DNA of 64,000 nt from Lysinibacillus cavernae. Its GTDB lineage: Bacteria; Bacillota; Bacilli; Bacillales_A; Planococcaceae. Positions 27,494-35,015 of this stretch are shown here, piece after piece. The DNA is taken from positions 1 to 64,000 of the forward strand of contig NZ_WMEF01000002.1 in NCBI RefSeq assembly GCF_009724685.1, read 5' to 3'. The notes beneath the pieces are model-generated. The model did not search any database, was not told the origin of the DNA, and worked only from the letters and a program-made list of their open reading frames with translations. The position numbers and the translations under genes were made by a program. Numbering within the stretch: the first letter of the stretch is position 1; every line of letters begins with the position of its first letter.

Positions 27494-28204
27494 ATGAATG
27501 CAGACATTAATCTTTTATTAGCCTTTGGTGCAGGCTTTTTAAATTTTATATCACCTTGCACATTACCGTTATATCCTGCCTTTATTTCTTATATTACAGG
27601 CATGTCGCTGAACGAGCTTCAGGGCGACAATAAAAAAATGAGGACAATTGGTATGCTTCATACTTTGTTCTTCCTTCTAGGTTTTTCGGTAATTTTTATT
27701 TTCTTAGGCTATGGCTCATCTGTTGTGGGATGGTTTTTTTATCAATACCAAGATTTACTTCGACAGGTCGGTGCCATCTTAATTGTCCTCTTTGGATTTA
27801 TCATATTAGGGGTCTTGTCTCCAAAGTTTTTAATGCAAGAAAAGCGTCTATCCTTTAAAAATCGCCCAACAGGCTATATGGGCTCCTTTTTCATTGGCCT
27901 TGCCTTTGCTGCTGGTTGGACTCCATGTACAGGTCCTATCACGGGGGCAGTGTTCATGATGGCTTCCCAAAATCCAGGGGAGGGCATGTTTTATATGATT
28001 GCCTATGTATTAGGGTTTGCCATACCGTTTTTCTTATTATCACAATTTGTTACGAAAATCAGGTGGATAAGAAAATATAGTCAAACGATTACAAAGGTCG
28101 GTGGCTATCTCATGATTGCGTTAGGGATTATCTTATTTTTTGATGGTTTAACCTACATTATTATTTGGTTAAGTCCATTTTTTGATGGTTTTTCAGGCTT
28201 TTAA
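27494..28204 (+). CDS. ccdA: CcdA family thiol-disulfide electron carrier
   Basis: The 236-residue membrane protein has six segments. The two redox cysteines lie in the CcdA motifs [12 protein letters not shown] and [13 protein letters not shown]. CcdA passes reductant from thioredoxin to extracytoplasmic thioredoxin-like proteins needed for cytochrome c maturation and spore development. A good aaggagc site precedes it. No thioredoxin-like partner gene is adjacent. Confidence 0.92.
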   Translation: MNADINLLLAFGAGFLNFISPCTLPLYPAFISYITGMSLNELQGDNKKMRTIGMLHTLFFLLGFSVIFIFLGYGSSVVGWFFYQYQDLLRQVGAILIVLFGFIILGVLSPKFLMQEKRLSFKNRPTGYMGSFFIGLAFAAGWTPCTGPITGAVFMMASQNPGEGMFYMIAYVLGFAIPFFLLSQFVTKIRWIRKYSQTITKVGGYLMIALGIILFFDGLTYIIIWLSPFFDGFSGF

Positions 28205-28263
28205 ATTTATATCCGATTAGTGCATGTATAATAAAGCTAAAACGAGAAAGAGAGACAGATAAA

Positions 28264-28584
28264 ATGACAGCAATAGTATTATTTATTCTTGCAGGAATTG
28301 GTGAGATTGGAGGGGGATATTTAATTTGGCTGTGGTTACGAGAGGGGAAGCCTTTTTATTGGGGGATTATCGGAGGGATTGCACTTGCTTTATATGGAGT
28401 AGTCGCAACCTTTCAATCCTTTCCAACGTTTGGAAGGGTCTATGCAGCATACGGTGGTGTCTTCATCGTATTGTCCATTTTATGGGGGTGGGGTATTGAT
28501 GGCAAAAAGCCCGATCACTTGGATTTTATTGGTGCAGGGATCTGTCTAATTGGCGTGATCGTTATTTTATTACCGCGCTCTTAA
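28264..28584 (+). CDS. YnfA family (UPF0060) membrane protein
   Basis: The 106-residue protein has four membrane segments and the YnfA signature [20 protein letters not shown], followed by [12 protein letters not shown]. The family resembles small multidrug resistance transporters, but its function is not settled. It has its own agagaga ribosome site and ends at a strong terminator. Confidence 0.92.
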   Translation: MTAIVLFILAGIGEIGGGYLIWLWLREGKPFYWGIIGGIALALYGVVATFQSFPTFGRVYAAYGGVFIVLSILWGWGIDGKKPDHLDFIGAGICLIGVIVILLPRS

Positions 28585-28590
28585 CATATA

Positions 28591-28626
28591 AAAAAAAGGT
28601 TACTAGTTGAATTAGTAACCTTTTTT
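28591..28626. terminator. Bidirectional terminator
   Basis: The arms aaaaaaggttacta and tagtaacctttttt are perfect complements, with A and T tracts on both sides, between convergent genes. Confidence 0.92.
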
Positions 28627-28629
28627 CTC

Positions 28630-29388
28630 CTATTTTTTGCGAGCGACAAAGCGTAGTCGAAAATAATCAATGATCCATTGATCATCGTGAAAACAAGTCG
28701 GCTTTAATAATTCCTCACATGTAGCATAAACTTGTTTCTTCTCATCTTCTGTTAAATGTTGTAATAGATTGTCACTAAACATGACCAACCAATTGTGAAG
28801 CCCACCCTGCCCCTGAAGCGGTGTGGGGCGTTCATAAAGAGTGATCATTTCGACGTGAAAGCCTGCGTTTTCTAGTTTCGATTGATATTCTTCCGCACTT
28901 GGAAAATACCATGGGAAATAGTGTTCGATATAGGGCAACTTCAATTCTTCCATACTTGTTTGTAACGCCCATACGATCGACGCAATATTGCCTTGTCCAC
29001 CCATTTCAGCAACGAAACGCCCTCCGTTATTCAATGCTTTGTAAACTTTTCCAATGACTAAATCAGGCTCCTTCATCCAATGCAGTGCTGCATTGGAGAA
29101 GACTGCATCGAATGGCTGTGGAAAGCGCATAGCTGTTGCCTCCATTGTTTGAAAGGCAATGGTAGGATATTTTTGCTGTGCGGCCATAATCATAGTAGCT
29201 GAGGCATCTACTCCGAATACAGAAGCCCCGAGACTTGTCATTTCATAAGCTAAATCTCCTGTGCCACAACCTACATCTAAAATAAGTTCATTTTTTTGAG
29301 GAGCCAATAAATCGATTAAGCTAGTTCCATATTTTGAAACAAAATCATGCTTTTCATCGTATAAATGGGCATTCCACTTTGTCGTCAT
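28630..29388 (-). CDS. Class I SAM-dependent methyltransferase
   Basis: The 252-residue protein has motif I LDVGCGTGDLAYEM, the acidic end of strand 2 in FGVDAS and the post-motif AVFSNAALHWM, which places it with UbiE/Tam-like methyltransferases. The small-molecule substrate is unknown; trans-aconitate methyltransferase-like activity is possible. A perfect AAGGAG site is 9 nt upstream of ATG. Confidence 0.9.
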   Translation of the reverse strand: MTTKWNAHLYDEKHDFVSKYGTSLIDLLAPQKNELILDVGCGTGDLAYEMTSLGASVFGVDASATMIMAAQQKYPTIAFQTMEATAMRFPQPFDAVFSNAALHWMKEPDLVIGKVYKALNNGGRFVAEMGGQGNIASIVWALQTSMEELKLPYIEHYFPWYFPSAEEYQSKLENAGFHVEMITLYERPTPLQGQGGLHNWLVMFSDNLLQHLTEDEKKQVYATCEELLKPTCFHDDQWIIDYFRLRFVARKK

Positions 29389-29722
29389 GTCACTTCATCT
29401 CCTTTGTTTGAGAATAGCAAAGGATAGCATAGAACAGAAGTGCGAAAAATAATTAGTTTTGATTCCGATTTGGAATGATAGAATAAAAAGTTAGGGATAG
29501 AATAATCCGACTGATTCACTCATTCTGCTCTTTGCCGAAGGAACTTTTGAGTGACACTGGTAACCAATAATGCAGTAGTTATTCGTAGAAAGTAAATGTT
29601 GAGTGATTCAATTTTTTCAACTAACAGGTGCTTTAGCAAAATATTACTGAGCTGCATAAACGGCCCTTTTTTTATTGTAGAAATAATAATGTAAAGCTTA
29701 TAATTTAATTGGGTGATTAAAA
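29389..29722. other. Intergenic region with possible remnant repeat
   Basis: No gene is seen in these 334 bases. The stretch 29621-29680 (caactaacaggtgctttagc, then acggccc and seven T) resembles short dispersed sequences that I recall from Bacillaceae genomes; this is a recollection, not a match I could run. Confidence 0.35.
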
Positions 29723-30478
29723 GTGACGATACAACATAAAAAGATAATCAATTTTTATGATAGGCGTATACTGTTCAATAAATATCGTAAAAATACACCC
29801 AGCGTAATCTTTATTGCAGGGTTAGGCGATAGCCATGAAACATGGAAAAAGGTTCAAGACCGAATATCGGAAGAAACGTCAACTTTGTCCTATGACAGGG
29901 CGGGTATTGGCAGGAGTCAAGGCGTAGCTGTCCCGCGGACTTGCTGTGATCTTGTCGAGGAGCTCTCCGAATTGTTGCAAGCGCTTGACGTGGAGAAGCC
30001 CTATATATTAGTAGGCCATTCCTTTGGTGGGTTGGTCGCCAGATTGTATACCAGTCTTTATCCGCTGGACATCTGTGGTATGGTTTTGGTTGACGCTGCA
30101 CCGGAATATAAAGAACTTGCCTATGAAAAGGTTCTATCAGAAAATCTACTTGCAGGAAATAGGGAATATTTCGAGAAACCTATGTTGAATAGTAAGAAAA
30201 TTGACAAAATACAGAGTTATAAGCAAGTTGTTGATTGTTCAAAACAAAGTGACATCCCTCTCTCCATTATTACAAGAGGTTTACCCGATAATGGTGAAGA
30301 TGGATGGCCCTCTCAAGAAATATTAGAAATTGAACAAAGTCTACAAGCAGAATTCCAATGGCTATCAACGTCAAGTAAGTTCCGGATTGCTAGTCATAGT
30401 GGACATTATATACATCATGATGAACCTGAAATTGTAATAGAAGAGATTTTATTAATGTTAAAGGGGATAGGAAAATGA
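29723..30478 (+). CDS. Alpha/beta hydrolase
   Basis: The 251-residue protein has the alpha/beta hydrolase fold: an oxyanion region in VIFIAGLGDSHETW, the nucleophile elbow GHSFGGLVARL near residue 107 and the final histidine in SHSGHYIHHDEPE. It could be an esterase or a C-C bond hydrolase. It starts at GTG with a weak ribosome site. Its GC content is locally higher (29880-30080) than its neighbours, which suggests recent acquisition. Confidence 0.88.
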   Translation: MTIQHKKIINFYDRRILFNKYRKNTPSVIFIAGLGDSHETWKKVQDRISEETSTLSYDRAGIGRSQGVAVPRTCCDLVEELSELLQALDVEKPYILVGHSFGGLVARLYTSLYPLDICGMVLVDAAPEYKELAYEKVLSENLLAGNREYFEKPMLNSKKIDKIQSYKQVVDCSKQSDIPLSIITRGLPDNGEDGWPSQEILEIEQSLQAEFQWLSTSSKFRIASHSGHYIHHDEPEIVIEEILLMLKGIGK

Positions 30479-30670
30479 GTGATATAAGGTTGAAACTTAT
30501 AGAGGGTTAGAAAATAATTGAGGAGGAATAATACCGACTTCATTAAGGTGAGCAGAAGAGGAAACTTTAATGTTGCGATATAACGGTGATCCTGAGCCTA
30601 GATTAAGTGATGGCTGTTTTTGAAGATGAACCTTATGTTATAAGCTCATATTTTAGTTATTCAATAAAAG

Positions 30671-30897
30671 CGCTTTTCTTTAGTATGGAATGCGTATTTC
30701 TTTCTTTTAATAAGTACGGAAAAAACATTCGGCTGTGAAGAGAAGAGTAGTTATGATTTAAAAAGACTTGGAGCTTCGTATGGATCTAAGGTTATTATTC
30801 TTAGTGATGATGCGCGACGGGATCTCCCATTACTGAGATTGAGGTAGGGTATTATTTTTTTGCCATAATCAAAGAGGTTGGTAGAGTGCCCTATTAA
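30671..30897 (+). pseudogene. Frameshifted remnant of an unrecognised gene
   Basis: Two coding-like frames join across a shift near 30820. The first reads SSYDLKRLGASYGSKVII and then LSDDARRD; the second continues SPITEIEVGYYFFAIIKEVG to a TAA at 30895-30897. A stop codon lies just upstream at 30668 and there is no start. The 190 bases between 30479 and 30670 hold only a possible further shred (IKVSRRGNFNVAI). I do not recognise the family. Confidence 0.6.
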
Positions 30898-30927
30898 TCT
30901 AAAATAATCAAGGAGAGGGGAAAACAA

Positions 30928-31494
30928 ATGAACCCTTTGTTATTAGATATTCCTTTACAATTAGAAACAGAAAGGTTAATTCTTCGTGCACCACTTTTAA
31001 CTGGAGATGGAGAAATTGTGAACCAAGCAATTAGAGAATCATTTTCTGAATTAAAAGAGTGGTTGTCACTTTTCCAACAACTTCCTACCATTGAAGAAAC
31101 AGAAATCATGTTAAGGAATGCTCATATAAATTTTTTAAAAAGAGAAAGTTTTCGTTTTCTTATTTTTAATAAAGCTGGCGGCAAGGACTTAATTGGAACT
31201 ACGAGCCTTCATGGGATTGACTGGAACATTCCTAAATGTGAAATGGGATACTGGATTAATACAAAATATAGTGGTAATGGATATATGACGGAAGCAGTAA
31301 AGGCGTTAGCTAACTTCGGATTATATCACCTCGAATTTAAGAGATTAGAAATAAGATGTGAATCAACAAATGTTAAAAGTCGTTATATACCTGAAAAACT
31401 TGGTTTTATATTTGAAGGTACATTAAGGAATGAGGATCTATCCGCAGATGGCAGCAAGCTGACTGACACTTGTATTTATTCCAAAATAAATTAA
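30928..31494 (+). CDS. GNAT family N-acetyltransferase, RimJ/RimL type
   Basis: The 188-residue protein begins with LETERLILRAPLLTGD and has the acetyl-CoA loop region MGYWINTKYSGNGYMTEAVK, then RLEIRCESTNVKSR, the standard RimJ/RimL layout. It may acetylate a ribosomal protein N-terminus, an amino acid or a toxic compound. An aaggagagggg site precedes ATG. The expected asparagine-serine (NxxS) contact after RCE reads TNVKS, so the fold is intact. Confidence 0.92.
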   Translation: MNPLLLDIPLQLETERLILRAPLLTGDGEIVNQAIRESFSELKEWLSLFQQLPTIEETEIMLRNAHINFLKRESFRFLIFNKAGGKDLIGTTSLHGIDWNIPKCEMGYWINTKYSGNGYMTEAVKALANFGLYHLEFKRLEIRCESTNVKSRYIPEKLGFIFEGTLRNEDLSADGSKLTDTCIYSKIN

Positions 31495-31672
31495 TATTGC
31501 TTAAATTAAAGGCAGCTAAAATGAATTATCTAAATTCAAGTCTTCAAGAAAAAGGCTCATTTCTTTAGTAAGGGATTTGTCTTTCTTCATCTAAAGGGCC
31601 ATTTAATGGAGGAAGAATCACAAGTAAAATTATTTATGGTATCACTTAGTGATAAAAAATTAAGGAAAGGTG

Positions 31673-32059
31673 ATGTATGTAATGAGTGCATCTGAAATAA
31701 TTATGAAAAGCACCATACCAATATTCCGTATTTTTAATGAGGAGAAAGCCAAAGAATTTTATTTAACATTTTTGGAGTTTACATTGGATTGGGAACATCG
31801 ATTTGAAGATGATCTACCTTTATACATGCAAATTTCTTATGGAAATTGTATTATTCATCTTTCAGAACATCATGGAGATTGCTGTCCAGGAGGTGCTATA
31901 AGAATTGAAGTAGAAAACCTAGAGTTACTCCATTCAAACCTTCTATCAAAGAAATACAAATACGCGCGTCCTGGCATCGAAACAACCCCTTGGAATTCTC
32001 AGGAAGTTTGCATTGGAGACCCATTTGGAAATAGAATTGTCTTTTTTGAGAACCTTTAA
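31673..32059 (+). CDS. VOC family (glyoxalase/bleomycin-resistance) protein
   Basis: The 128-residue protein has the beta-alpha-beta-beta-beta repeats of the VOC superfamily (IFRIFNEEKAKEFYLTFLEF, then IIHLSEHHGDCCPG and IGDPFGNRIVFFE). It resembles the bleomycin-resistance group, with metal or drug binding across the dimer. ATG 31673 follows aggaaagg closely; ATG 31682 is an alternative start. The gene lies in the accessory region beside the GNAT gene and resistance-gene debris. Confidence 0.88.
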   Translation: MYVMSASEIIMKSTIPIFRIFNEEKAKEFYLTFLEFTLDWEHRFEDDLPLYMQISYGNCIIHLSEHHGDCCPGGAIRIEVENLELLHSNLLSKKYKYARPGIETTPWNSQEVCIGDPFGNRIVFFENL

Positions 32060-32187
32060 AAATAACATTGCTAATTTTCGTTGTAGATGCTTCATACAGG
32101 GAGTATTTCTAATGAGATTATTTTCCATTATAAGTAATACTGAAGGCAAACGTATGGTGATTAATAGAGGTGTATTAAATCAATAGT

Positions 32188-32388
32188 ATGGATGTGAATG
32201 TAGTTAATAAATGAGCGATTCCCTGAATGGTCAAAATGATAAATCAGCCTGTTAAAAATAGTGGACATGACAATAGAACGTTTCATTTAGGGGACGATAT
32301 GAGTGTAAGGTTACCAAGTGCTAAAGCTTATGTTCCTCAAGTGGAGAAAGAACATAGCTGGTTACCAAAATTATCAAAAAAGCTTTAA
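32188..32388 (+). pseudogene. N-terminal fragment of an aminoglycoside phosphotransferase family gene
   Basis: After an ATG with MDVNVV the frame shifts to ERFPEWSK, then shifts again to SGHDNRTFHLGDDMSVRLPS, continuing AKAYVPQVEKEHSWLPKL to a TAA. This matches the start of macrolide/aminoglycoside phosphotransferase-like proteins (xxFPEW ... SGWDNxTFxLGxxMxVRLP). The kinase core and C-terminus are absent, so it is a truncated, frameshifted relic. Confidence 0.82.
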
Positions 32389-32427
32389 AGGGATTACAAA
32401 AGAGCAATTAAACTATTAGAAAAGTTT

Positions 32428-32454
32428 GAAGCTATTTATATAGCTTCTTTTTTA
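32428..32454 (+). terminator. Terminator
   Basis: The arms gaagcta and tagcttc around tttata are followed by a T tract. It insulates the sigma factor operon from the remnant upstream. Confidence 0.8.
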
Positions 32455-32497
32455 TTTTCGATAAATTAATATAATTAGTGGGAAATTTTTTATAATA

Positions 32498-32527
32498 TGT
32501 AAACTTTTCTTTAAGTTCTGCGTTGTA
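32498..32527 (+). promoter_or_regulatory. Candidate ECF-type autoregulatory promoter
   Basis: TGTAAAC (32498-32504), a 16-nt spacer and CGTTGTA (32521-32527) fit the ECF pattern of an AAC -35 and CGT -10. The predicted start is about 15 nt before the ATG of the sigma factor gene, which would give a very short leader. Confidence 0.5.
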
Positions 32528-32547
32528 TAGGCAGAAGGGAGGTAGAC

Positions 32548-33051
32548 ATGGCACAGCAATCAATGAATGAATTTCTGCAGCAAGTAGGAACCATGTTATA
32601 CAGTTATTTAAGGAAACGTGGATTAGCCCATGAAGATGCAGAAGATATCGTCCAAGATACATGTTATAAATTTTTATTACATAAAGATGGAATTCAATCA
32701 GACAAAGTAATGAGCTGGTTATATCGTGTAGCCACCAATCAGTTTTATGATCTCAAGAGAAAAGAAACGCGTCATCCCACAACCGAATTTGATGAAGTCC
32801 AATTGACAGCATTGATTAACATGCCTGAGATACAGGTGCTAAAAAAGGAAAAATTACAGGACATTCGGGACACACTTGACACGCTATCCACCTTGCATCA
32901 GGAATTATTAGTCCTGAAATATGAGTTGGGATTATCGTATAAAGAAATTTCATCCCTAATGAATAAAAACGAAAACACACTAAAAACGCATGTCAGACGT
33001 GCTAGGGAAGAATTTACTGAACGATTTAAGGAGGAAACTGATGATGAATAA
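32548..33051 (+). CDS. ECF-type RNA polymerase sigma factor
   Basis: The 167-residue protein has region 2 (AHEDAEDIVQDTCYKFLLHK, then VMSWLYRVATNQFYDLKRK) and region 4 (ELLVLKYELGLSYKEISSLM, then TLKTHVRRAREEF). It resembles the SigM/SigV-like cell-envelope ECF sigma factors. A gggagg site precedes ATG. The anti-sigma gene overlaps its last 11 bases, so both proteins are made in step. Confidence 0.93.
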   Translation: MAQQSMNEFLQQVGTMLYSYLRKRGLAHEDAEDIVQDTCYKFLLHKDGIQSDKVMSWLYRVATNQFYDLKRKETRHPTTEFDEVQLTALINMPEIQVLKKEKLQDIRDTLDTLSTLHQELLVLKYELGLSYKEISSLMNKNENTLKTHVRRAREEFTERFKEETDDE

Positions 33052-34045
33052 TGAACAAAATAATTTTTTATTTGATGATAAACAAATGAAAAAAATAATG
33101 AGAAAGGCAAAGTTTTGGTCAACGATAAAAATTATTGGTATAACACTCATTGTTACACCTATTGTTCTAGTAGTGTTATGGTATGGACTCAGGTATTTAT
33201 CATTAAATAGTGCTCAGAAAGTAATGGATGATATTAGTTTATTCAATGAAATAAGTGCTCCAAATGTTCAAATTAGTAATCAGGTTTATGACGATAATTT
33301 AATCGGAGGGAAAATAACAACAACAACTTATAAGTTACTTGGAGATCAGCATAGGCCATATATTTGGCAACCTTTTGAAAGTGATTACAATTTATTTGGC
33401 ACGCTTACACAAACTTATGTTTCTAGCTCCATCCAAATAGAAGGTTCAGAATCACTGGCAGAAACCTATCAATTTGAAAGGTTTAATGACTACACAGGTG
33501 ATCGGGAAATGTTTTTTTATCACCCTAAGATTTCATACGATGTTTATAAAGATAAAATCAGTGAACTTACTCAATTGGATAAAAATACTTTTGTAGAATT
33601 AGCAATCTCTTTTGATAATGCTTATAGTTTTGACGAAATCAAAAGCAAGCTACCTTCAGAAGTGCAAGTAGATTGGTGGTGGGTGGATGCCTATACAGAT
33701 GATACTCTAGATTTTTTTAAGCAAGGACAGAATACTATTCCAGCCAATTCCCCTTACATTTACGGCTTTCAATCAGAGCAATCAAAACCGGCACCCCGCC
33801 GTTCTTCAAATAATGAGGTTGACACCTTTGTTCGAAACATTGAGCTACTCCGTGAAAGCAAGAATTTTGAGTGGGAAACAAACCAAGTTTATCAATCTTT
33901 AATAGGGGAAAATGGGACTTTGGATAAAGGTGATGTGAAAATTATTGGGGCCGTAGTAACTGGCACACCAAAGCAATTGGAGTTATTACAAGGGCAATCA
34001 TACATTAAAGCATCTACATTTGGGGTAATATCTAATCGAAAATAG
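33041..34045 (+). CDS. Anti-sigma factor with Sigma_reg_N/Sigma_reg_C layout
   Basis: The 334-residue protein has a short cytoplasmic N-terminus (FDDKQMKKIMRKAKFWSTIK), one membrane segment near residues 28-50 and a large extracytoplasmic domain with VELAISFDNAYSFDEIKSKL and VDWWWVDAY, which fits the sigma factor regulator C-terminal family. It would hold the upstream sigma factor at the membrane until an envelope signal arrives. The open frame extends to 32990, but ATG 33041 follows the aaggagg site. Confidence 0.88.
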   Translation: MMNNEQNNFLFDDKQMKKIMRKAKFWSTIKIIGITLIVTPIVLVVLWYGLRYLSLNSAQKVMDDISLFNEISAPNVQISNQVYDDNLIGGKITTTTYKLLGDQHRPYIWQPFESDYNLFGTLTQTYVSSSIQIEGSESLAETYQFERFNDYTGDREMFFYHPKISYDVYKDKISELTQLDKNTFVELAISFDNAYSFDEIKSKLPSEVQVDWWWVDAYTDDTLDFFKQGQNTIPANSPYIYGFQSEQSKPAPRRSSNNEVDTFVRNIELLRESKNFEWETNQVYQSLIGENGTLDKGDVKIIGAVVTGTPKQLELLQGQSYIKASTFGVISNRK

Positions 34046-34139
34046 GGAACTTGATGTAGCTTTGAAATAAAGTTGCGATGTTTATAAAAAAGATATGATG
34101 TTTAAAATAAAGTCGCGACGGTTGTAAAAAATCACGCAG

Positions 34140-34179
34140 AAACACCCTTTTAGATAATTGGTCTAAAGGGGTGTTTTTA
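34140..34179 (+). terminator. Terminator after the anti-sigma gene
   Basis: The arms aaacaccctttt and aaaggggtgttttt pair, with one bulge, around the loop region, and a T run follows. Confidence 0.82.
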
Positions 34180-34529
34180 TGTCTATAAAAAAGGTAAATT
34201 CAAAAATCGAAATATGAGTTTAAGAATCCTTATAGATGGTGATGTAAGAAAATCAGAGGTGAATTGGCCTTGAAAGGGAAAACACTAAAACTAATTTTTT
34301 AACCTCAAACTAGCATGTTGAATCCTCATTTGGAATGTTAATTGTCGCATTATTAACATTTGTCAGTATCGTCCTCTATTTCCTCTTAGTACAATTAAGA
34401 TATGTAATTACTAGAGGGCATCATGTCTATATGGAATTATGCCTTTGTTAATAATCAGCTCCATCAAGTTGAATTTAAGAGGACAATTTCTACTCTTAGT
34501 CAGACAGTATTTAGTAATCAAGTTAAACA
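34180..34529. other. Non-genic stretch with a possible membrane-protein shred
   Basis: No intact gene is seen. At about 34326-34450 one frame reads MLIVALLTFVSIVLYFLLVQ and ends after 38 codons. It is very hydrophobic and coding-like, but has no ribosome site and no recognisable family. Confidence 0.35.
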
Positions 34530-35010
34530 AGGGGGCCATCATGGATGACCACCCTTCAAAAGATGCAATTGAAGTGGTGAAGTAAATGGGGTTATTTAGT
34601 GGCACAGGAAACGATATTCAATCCAAATGGAACGATTATACGCGCATAAATGGGCACAGTAATGGTCCATTGGATCGAAAATGAATGTGAGAAGGTTCCA
34701 TCAAAAACGATCTGCCATGCCTCTGGAAAAGGCAAATCATTTACAGATGTTTCGCCAAATCACTGGCTGCCAGGGCGATTGAACAAGTGAGTGCATGGGG
34801 GATTATGACAGCTATAGTAAAACGACCTTTCATCCAAACGGTTCTTTAACACGGGCACAAACAGTGAAGGTACTCAACCAATTATTCGAATGACCAGTTC
34901 TAGAAGTAATCACAACGTCTACATTTAGCGATGTCCCTTCTACACATTGGGCCATTGAGGAAATTGATGCAGCTGCAACAGAAAGAATGGTCAAAAATGA
35001 AAGGAGCAAC
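34530..35010 (+). pseudogene. Decayed SLH-domain protein gene
   Basis: Pieces of S-layer homology domains are visible in shifting frames: NPNGTI with AQMGTVMVHWIENECEK, FTDVSPNHW, AIEQVSAWGIMT, YSKTTFHPNGSLTRAQTVKV and then FSDVPSTHWAIEEIDAAAT. At least three frameshifts and an in-frame stop (after NQLFE) break it. The order is that of the C-terminal SLH triplet of a surface protein. It lies directly before an intact SLH gene, which suggests tandem surface-protein genes, one of them lost. Confidence 0.85.
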
Positions 35011-35015
35011 ACAAT

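Noticed and set aside
32112-32186. 24-codon ORF with an agggag sequence upstream
   Set aside because: It lies among gene debris and has no terminator, promoter or recognisable sequence to support it.
34335-34450. 38-codon hydrophobic ORF
   Set aside because: It has no ribosome site and is surrounded by relics; more likely a shred of a membrane protein gene.
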